The position numbers and the translations under genes are program-made. A stretch of 64,000 bases of DNA from UBA6055 sp965214085. GTDB lineage: Bacteria > Chloroflexota > Anaerolineae > Aggregatilineales > Phototrophicaceae. Positions 59,517-64,000 of this stretch are shown piece after piece (the first letter of the stretch is position 1; each line of letters begins with the position of its first letter). The notes beneath the pieces were generated by a model, which was not told where the DNA came from, made no database searches, and saw only the letters and a list, made by a program, of their open reading frames with translations. The DNA lies in NCBI GenBank assembly GCA_965214085.1, contig OZ243937.1, positions 3,162,001-3,226,000 on the forward strand. The letters run 5' to 3'.

Positions 59517-59888
59517 GGCGGTCTCCTTTGATCGCTTTAGATAAACGTTCTGGGCGCAGGCTAGCATGGCGCGGCCCGGCAAAGGCGACTGTATGCTTCC
59601 GCTGGGGAGGCGCGTGTCAGATTGGGCGCGGCGCGGTGAATTTCGCTAATCACATTTTGGCGGGCGTTGCGACGCTTATGTGTTGCGGAATAGATGGGGT
59701 CAGCACAAAAGTATAAGCAAGTTAGGCCAGCGACACCGGCTTAATCGCCAGTTGCATTCACGTCGGAAACCGTAGGGGCGACTTATCAAGTCGCCTGTTG
59801 GAATAATCGTTAATTTGCGGGCGACACACAGTGTTGCCCCTGCATCGTCTCAAATGCAACGCGAGCGGCGCTGGCCCGACGGGTTCGC
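59517..59888. repeat. Intergenic region with palindromic modules
   Basis: GTAGGGGCGACTTATCAAGT, then CGCC, at about 59772-59795 and GCGGGCGACACACAGTGTTG, then CCCC, at about 59816-59839 are two members of the GGGCGA-type family. The rest has no gene and no further structure. The cassette box of the portal gene lies at 59539-59551. Confidence 0.5.
59539..59551 (-). promoter_or_regulatory. Cassette box upstream of the portal gene
   Basis: On the minus strand AGAACGTTTATCT, with CCTGCG three bases before it, as before the terminase operon. It is the weakest palindrome of the set and sits 23 bp before the GTG, next to the ribosome-binding site; TATCTA could be a -10. Confidence 0.4.
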
Positions 59889-60680
59889 TCAGCAGCCGAG
59901 GTTCAGGGCTTGGACGACATCGACGATCACGGGCAGCTCGCACCACAGGTTGAGCACATCAATGACGGTCAGGGCGATGCCGGCGAAGCAGACAAAAACC
60001 AGCACAAAGAAAACAAAACAGCCCAGGATCAGCCAGGGCGATGTGCCACCGCTCTCCTCGCGCACAGCGTAGGGATCGTAGTCGTAGCCGGGATATTGGC
60101 CGGGGGGCGCTGGCGGCGCGCCATAACCGGCGGGCGCACCCTGGTAGGGTCCGGTCGGCTGCTGCCCCGGCGGCTGTTCTGGATAGTCGGGATAGGCTTG
60201 CGGCTGCGGCGGATAGGCGGCATCGGCGGGCGGCGCGAAGGTATCGGCGGGCGCGGGCGCGGCCGAGCCGGGCGTGCCGTAATCGGTCGGCGGCGGCGTA
60301 TAGCTCTGCTCGACAGCCGGCATCGGCGGGGGCGTGGCGGACGCGGGCGACGCGGCCTCCGCCAGGTTGCTGTAGGCTTCCAGCGCCATAGTCACCGTCT
60401 CGCCCAAGCCGATCATATCGCCGTTTTGCAGCGGCGTGACGCCCGAGACGCGTTTGCCGTTGACGAAGGTGCCGTTGGTCGAGCCGAGGTCTTCGATGGT
60501 CATGGTATTGCCGGAGCGCATCAAACGCAAATGATGGCGGCTGGTTTCGCGGTCGTTGAGGACGATATCGTTGGTGATGTCGCGCCCGAGGGTGGTGACT
60601 TCCTTGCCGATTTCAAAGGCTTGATTGGGCTGCGGACCGCGGCGCACTACCAGCCGGAAGTTGTCATTCTGCTGCATCAT
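59889..60680 (-). CDS. FHA-domain protein with Pro-rich linker and C-terminal membrane helix
   Basis: 263 residues. The FHA domain (about 8-92) has TLGRDITNDIVLND, SRHHLRL and GSTNGTFVNGKRV, the phosphothreonine-binding loops. A Pro/Ala/Tyr-rich linker of about 110 residues follows (PPPTDYGTPGSAAPAPAD, QAYPDYPEQPPGQQPTG), then a membrane helix WLILGCFVFFVLVFVCFAGI. Such proteins read Ser/Thr-kinase signals at the membrane. The kinase is not in the window. The start is ATG 60680 with GGAGG upstream. Confidence 0.88.
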   Translation of the reverse strand: MMQQNDNFRLVVRRGPQPNQAFEIGKEVTTLGRDITNDIVLNDRETSRHHLRLMRSGNTMTIEDLGSTNGTFVNGKRVSGVTPLQNGDMIGLGETVTMALEAYSNLAEAASPASATPPPMPAVEQSYTPPPTDYGTPGSAAPAPADTFAPPADAAYPPQPQAYPDYPEQPPGQQPTGPYQGAPAGYGAPPAPPGQYPGYDYDPYAVREESGGTSPWLILGCFVFFVLVFVCFAGIALTVIDVLNLWCELPVIVDVVQALNLGC

Positions 60681-60878
60681 GCCCTCCTCAGTCAGCGAGA
60701 GTCACAGCCTCGCCTGGCGTCATCCTGGCTCAGGGCTGCGTTCGTGATTGAACGTAGCCCAAGCGCTTGCAGGGTTGTCAGCGGCTCGCCGCCTAGGCTT
60801 GCTCGACATTACATCGGCGGCCGCTGTAGACTTATTATCGCATTATACCGCGTTTTGCAAGTTTTCAAGAACTCGCCG

Positions 60879-61108
60879 CGGCGACGGTTCAGGGCAATCG
60901 CATCAAAATGATTATGCGTCGTTCGCTGCGAAAAATTACAAAATGTAGGGGCGACCAATCTGGTCGCCCGCTTCCGCTGCGACTCGTGGTTTCGGGCTGT
61001 CGCCCCTACAGATCGTTGCTTTGGCAAAATTCGCATGACTAACTTGGAACTTCTTCTGCGCTCTCTGTGTTGAAAATAAATTGATGCGCTTGCCCTGCGG
61101 CGACGATT
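60879..61108. mobile_element. CAGGGCAATCGC-family element (208 bp) with near-perfect 11-bp target duplication
   Basis: CGGCGACGGTT (60879-60889) and CGGCGACGATT (61098-61108) flank an element that starts CAGGGCAATCGCATCAAAAT (60890) and ends TTGATGCGCTTGCCCTG (61097). Inside is a GTAGGGGCGACC...GTCGCCCCTAC segment shared with 2330-2525, and a CTCTCTGTGTTGAAAAT end. No gene is present. Confidence 0.85.
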
Positions 61109-61126
61109 GGCCTGCGGACGCGGCGC

Positions 61127-62050
61127 TTATGCAGGCAGCCAAAGGTCGAGGAAAGCCAAGCCGTCCAGCCAGAAGCCCTGCCCTACGATTTCCCAATGAA
61201 GATGCGCCCCGCTGCTGCGACCGGTGTTGCCGCTGCAGCCAATGACCTGCCCGCCGGCGATGCGCTGGCCCTCTGCCACGTGAATGTCGGATAGATGCGC
61301 GTAGCCGGAATAGATGCCCAAGCCATGGTCGATCCAGATCGAATTGCCGCGTATGTCCAGGGGGCCAGCGAAAACCACCACGCCGGACGCCAGCGCGCGT
61401 ATCGGGGCGCCGGCCGGCGCGTTCTGATCCCAGCCGGTGTGGCGGGTCTCGCGCTCGCCATTCATCAGGCGATAGACGCCGAAGGGAGATGACAGCTCAT
61501 GTTCGCTGGGCAGGGCGAAGCCGGTCTCGTCCCAGAGGGGCTCGGCGGTGTAGCCGGCCGTGATTTCCGCCAGCAACTCAAACTCCTCCGCTTCAATGCG
61601 CTCGTCGGTCAGGTGGCTGCGCTCCGCCGGCAAGTCCACATCTTGCGCGATGTAGCCGGCCGGGTCGATGCGCAGATCGCGCCGGAAGCTGAGCGTTTCG
61701 CTCTCGCGCTCGATAGTTACAGCCAGTTGGTAGTTGCCCGGCTGGGCATTCATGTCGACTACAATCAGCGCGTACCAATCGGCGCTGTCGCGGGCGAAGA
61801 AAGGCTGTCGCGCGCCGCGGAAGCTAAAATCGGCGCGGGTGATATCGTCTCCGCTGAGCCGCAGCAAGCCGCTGCCGCCTTGTATGAGCGCGGAGAAATA
61901 GAGCTCAAGTCGCAAGCCAGCCTGGTCATGCACGGTCGACGGCAGCGGGCGCGGGGCAGGCTGAAATACCGGCGGCAGCTCGCTCTGCGCGGAAGCGGCG
62001 AGTGCCACCAGGCTGACTAGAAGTACAAAAATTAGTCGCTGGAATCGCAT
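61127..62050 (-). CDS. Secreted M23 zinc peptidase
   Basis: 307 residues. The signal peptide is RLIFVLLVSLVALAASAQ. Residues 30-175 are an all-beta N-terminal domain (RLELYFSALIQGGSGLLRL, NYQLAVTIERESETLSF), resembling the bacterial Ig-like domain preceding some M23 peptidases. The peptidase domain has HTGWDQNAPAGAPIRA (zinc His and Asp), YSGYAHLSDI and SGAHLHWEI (His-x-His). It cleaves peptidoglycan crosslinks or other glycine-rich peptides outside the cell. The start is ATG 62050; upstream frame is not supported. It is paralogous in domain to the 14683-15894 protein but without LysM. Confidence 0.9.
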   Translation of the reverse strand: MRFQRLIFVLLVSLVALAASAQSELPPVFQPAPRPLPSTVHDQAGLRLELYFSALIQGGSGLLRLSGDDITRADFSFRGARQPFFARDSADWYALIVVDMNAQPGNYQLAVTIERESETLSFRRDLRIDPAGYIAQDVDLPAERSHLTDERIEAEEFELLAEITAGYTAEPLWDETGFALPSEHELSSPFGVYRLMNGERETRHTGWDQNAPAGAPIRALASGVVVFAGPLDIRGNSIWIDHGLGIYSGYAHLSDIHVAEGQRIAGGQVIGCSGNTGRSSGAHLHWEIVGQGFWLDGLAFLDLWLPA

Positions 62051-62144
62051 GGTCAATTGCCGCCCCCGGTCGGCATAGTGTTGACGCGCAGGCATCATTT
62101 ATACCACAGCCGCTCGAACGTCACGACTTGGTTCATACACTCAA

Positions 62145-62517
62145 CAAGGCAATCGCATCAAAATACTTTCACCACAGTCGCTCGCAAGTCACCACTTGGC
62201 TCACACGAAATATGAAATCCAATGCTGCGTGCGTACGGGCGAGCCGGTGGCTCGCCCCTACATATTTCGACAGGGTTCGGCAGGTTTCATAAAAAAGAGG
62301 CGCCGAGAACACTGAGATGAAGTTTTTTCGGAGCAGAACACCTCTAGGATCGACAAACAAATGGGTGAAATGCTTATCATAGGCTTCAACATTCAAGTGC
62401 AATTTCACAATATCAATATATGATAGACTTTCTCTGTGCTAACTGTGACTCTGTGGTTAGATTTAAGTTTGTATTATGTTTATAGTTAAGCAGATTCATT
62501 TTGATGCGATTGCCCTG
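62145..62517. mobile_element. CAGGGCAATCGC-family element (373 bp)
   Basis: It starts CAAGGCAATCGCATCAAAAT and ends ATTTTGATGCGATTGCCCTG. Inside are CACAGTCGCTCGCAAGTCAC, a GGGCGAGCCGGTGGCTCGCCCC hairpin and a CTCTGTGCTAACTGTGACTC tract. No target duplication is evident, so the ends may have recombined with another copy. The gap 62051-62600 holds no gene. Confidence 0.75.
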
Positions 62518-62555
62518 TCGCTGCCGCGGCAACCGCAGTCGCCGGACGCTGGACG

Positions 62556-62564
62556 TGGTATAAT
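62556..62564 (+). promoter_or_regulatory. Extended -10 promoter element of the M20 peptidase
   Basis: GTGGTATAAT contains TG-G-TATAAT with TATAAT at 62559-62564, 37 bp before the ATG; no clear -35. Confidence 0.55.
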
Positions 62565-62600
62565 TCGGCGGTGAATTCATCAGTCAAGAAAGAGTGAGAC

Positions 62601-63743
62601 ATGACCGCAGCCGACAACCGACGTCTACTGGATTACCTGCGCCAGCATAGCGATGACATGGTCGCCGATTTGAAGCGCCTGATCGCGCTGGAATCGCCCA
62701 CGTCTTACAAGCCGGCGGTTGACGAACTGGGCCGAGTTTTGGCGGGGGAGCTGCGCGAGCTGGGCGGCGAAGTCGAGGTCATCCCCAAGGCGGCAGTCGG
62801 CGATGTGCTGCGCGCCCGCTGGAACGCGGGGCCCGGCGGTGTTGTCATCCTCAGCCACATGGACACGGTCTGGGATGTCGGCACGGTGGCCGGGCGCCCC
62901 ACCCGCGTCGACGGCGATCGCATCTATGGCGTGGGTTCAATGGACATGAAAGGCGGCATAGTGATCGCGCTGTGGGCGCTGCGAGCTTTGCGCGCGCTGG
63001 ATCTCTTCCCCGCGCAGCCGATCAGCTATCTGCTGAATTCGGACGAGGAGACCGGCAGCTTGCACTCAGCCCGCGAAATCGAAGACGAGGCGCTTGCGCA
63101 TAATGTCGTCTTCGTCACCGAGCCGCCCCAGGACGGCGCTTACAAGACGCAGCGCAAGGGCGTCAGCCAATATACGATAAGAGCCAAGGGGCTGGCGGCG
63201 CATTCGGGCGCGGACCACGCCAGCGGCGTCAACGCGATTGAAGAGATCGCCCATCAAGTGCTGGCGGTGGAAGCGATGACCGACTACGAGATCGGCACGA
63301 CCGCCAACGTGGGCGTCATCAGCGGCGGCACGCGCCCCAATGTGGTGCCGGCGGAAGCATCGATCGACATCAACGTGCGCGCCTGGACCAAAGTTCATCA
63401 GCAGGCCATCCACGAGCGGATAATGAGCCTGAAGGCGGTGAATCCGAAAGCCGAGATCACAGTGGAAGGCGGCGTAGGCGTCCCGCCATTTGAACGAACG
63501 CCGGAGATTGCCGCGCTCTTCAAGCGGGCGCAGGCTCTAGCGGCCGAGATGGGCCTCAAGCTGGAAGAGGGACGCACCGGCGGCGGCTCCGATGGCAACA
63601 AGACCGCCGCGCTGGGCGTGCCCACGTTGGACGGCATGGGTATCGTGGGCGAAGGCGGACACGCTGTCACGGAATACGGCGAGATTTCGTCCCTGCCGGA
63701 GCGGGCGGCGATCATGGCGGCGATGCTGCGGCAGCGGCTGTAA
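62601..63743 (+). CDS. M20-family zinc peptidase (carboxypeptidase G2-like)
   Basis: 380 residues. Zinc ligands and catalytic residues: ILSHMDTVWDVG (His, and Asp two residues on), YGVGSMDMKGGIV (bridging Asp), LNSDEETGSLHS (Glu-Glu), FVTEPPQDGAYKTQRKG, and a C-terminal GVPTLDGMGIVGEGGHAV with the last His. The insert between is the dimerisation domain (SGADHASGVNAIEEIAHQVL). It removes C-terminal or N-acyl glutamate-type residues from small peptides or acyl-amino acids. It is cytoplasmic; the substrate is not known. Confidence 0.92.
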   Translation: MTAADNRRLLDYLRQHSDDMVADLKRLIALESPTSYKPAVDELGRVLAGELRELGGEVEVIPKAAVGDVLRARWNAGPGGVVILSHMDTVWDVGTVAGRPTRVDGDRIYGVGSMDMKGGIVIALWALRALRALDLFPAQPISYLLNSDEETGSLHSAREIEDEALAHNVVFVTEPPQDGAYKTQRKGVSQYTIRAKGLAAHSGADHASGVNAIEEIAHQVLAVEAMTDYEIGTTANVGVISGGTRPNVVPAEASIDINVRAWTKVHQQAIHERIMSLKAVNPKAEITVEGGVGVPPFERTPEIAALFKRAQALAAEMGLKLEEGRTGGGSDGNKTAALGVPTLDGMGIVGEGGHAVTEYGEISSLPERAAIMAAMLRQRL

Positions 63744-63822
63744 TAGCGGCGGCTTGCCGGATGATGGAGCGACAGGCGGCTTCTCCCGCGACGAGCAGCC
63801 GCTGGAGTGCTGAGCGAGTGAG

Positions 63823-64000
63823 ATGATGAGCGGAGACACCGGGTTCAATCAACAGCAAATTAAAGAGGTGGCTTCTGAACGCATTTTCCAGCGCGGCGAA
63901 AACCTGTATAACTTAGTCGCCGTCTCCGCGCTCGTGCGCCGTGGCGACAAGATCTCCGCCCGCTGCCAAGGTTCCGAACCCCTGCCCTATCACCTATGGG
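63823..64000 (+). CDS. SWIM zinc-finger protein, N-terminal part
   Basis: The frame opens at ATG 63823 (a second ATG at 63826) and runs off the window. IFQRGENLYNLVAVSALVRR and GDKISARCQGSEPLPY match the segment that precedes the C-x-C-x-n-C-x-H finger of SWIM proteins, which bind DNA or protein. The zinc residues themselves lie beyond the window. The gap after the M20 gene is about 80 bp. Confidence 0.7.
   Translation, partial: MMSGDTGFNQQQIKEVASERIFQRGENLYNLVAVSALVRRGDKISARCQGSEPLPYHLW

Noticed and set aside
58335..59531. 398-codon plus-strand frame opposite the portal gene
   Set aside because: The portal motifs are on the other strand; this frame shows no family resemblance.

Overview
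The window looks like a chromosomal segment of a GC-rich member of the Chloroflexota, probably Anaerolineae-like and metagenome-derived. This rests on gene mix and style, not on a marker gene: a large Pro/Thr-rich VWA surface protein, LysM/M23 peptidases, GAF-PAS-cyclase proteins, WD40/HEAT proteins, an FHA protein with a Pro-rich linker, a soluble transhydrogenase, a deazaflavin-type reductase, and many short palindromic intergenic repeats. No rRNA, tRNA or CRISPR array was seen.

Layout. 1-3.9 kb: a minus-strand run (frameshifted small gene, degenerate DegT-type aminotransferase, CobW/ZNG-type GTPase, WD40 protein cut by the window edge) preceded by a doubled palindromic operator. 4.2-6.0 kb: SurE and a PhyH-type dioxygenase. 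6.0-9.3 kb: an AT-richer three-gene island (5-cytosine DNA methyltransferase, ParB-like protein, putative PD-(D/E)XK nuclease) that looks like a little-described restriction-modification type system. 9.3-11.3 kb: periplasmic binding protein and HEAT protein. 11.6-13.6 kb: phage packaging genes. 13.9-23.5 kb: housekeeping and envelope genes (CoaE, LysM-M23 peptidase, beta-propeller protein, GH3 glycosidase, two paralogous secreted proteins, cyclophilin). 23.9-34.2 kb: VWA surface protein, holin-like membrane protein, glycosyltransferase, MATE exporter, and a GT39-like gene split by an IS982-type element. 35.0-36.3 kb: three phage-structural-type genes. 36.4-40.6 kb: RecF, a TolB-like protein and a YcgQ/YcgR-type permease pair. 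40.9-44.7 kb: a small membrane protein and a two-gene class III cyclase operon. 45.1-52.3 kb: an oxidoreductase, then a defence island with an ABC three-component (ABC-3C) system on one side of tsaD and an AAA15 ATPase plus TOPRIM pair on the other. 52.4-57.7 kb: membrane protein, lipoprotein, nitroreductase-fold protein, SthA, DUF2335 protein. 58.1-59.5 kb: a lone HK97-type portal gene. 59.9-64 kb: FHA protein, M23 peptidase, M20 peptidase and the start of a SWIM-finger protein.

Four things stand out. (1) Phage packaging, structural and portal genes lie in three separate cassettes about 23 kb apart, and the sequence in front of each carries a related near-palindrome (TAGAAC-N4-GTTCTA-like), suggesting one regulon, perhaps a domesticated gene-transfer-agent-like system. 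(2) The two cyclase proteins have complementary lesions: one keeps both metal aspartates but lacks the Asn/Arg and Lys positions, the other keeps Lys/Thr/Asn/Arg but has lost the second aspartate, as in an obligate heterodimer with a single active site. (3) Intergenic regions are occupied by at least three families of small non-coding elements with terminal inverted repeats; several have recognisable target duplications. (4) Three separate anti-phage-type loci (6.0-9.3, 46.6-49.4 and 50.5-52.3 kb) are present, the first two AT-richer than their surroundings.
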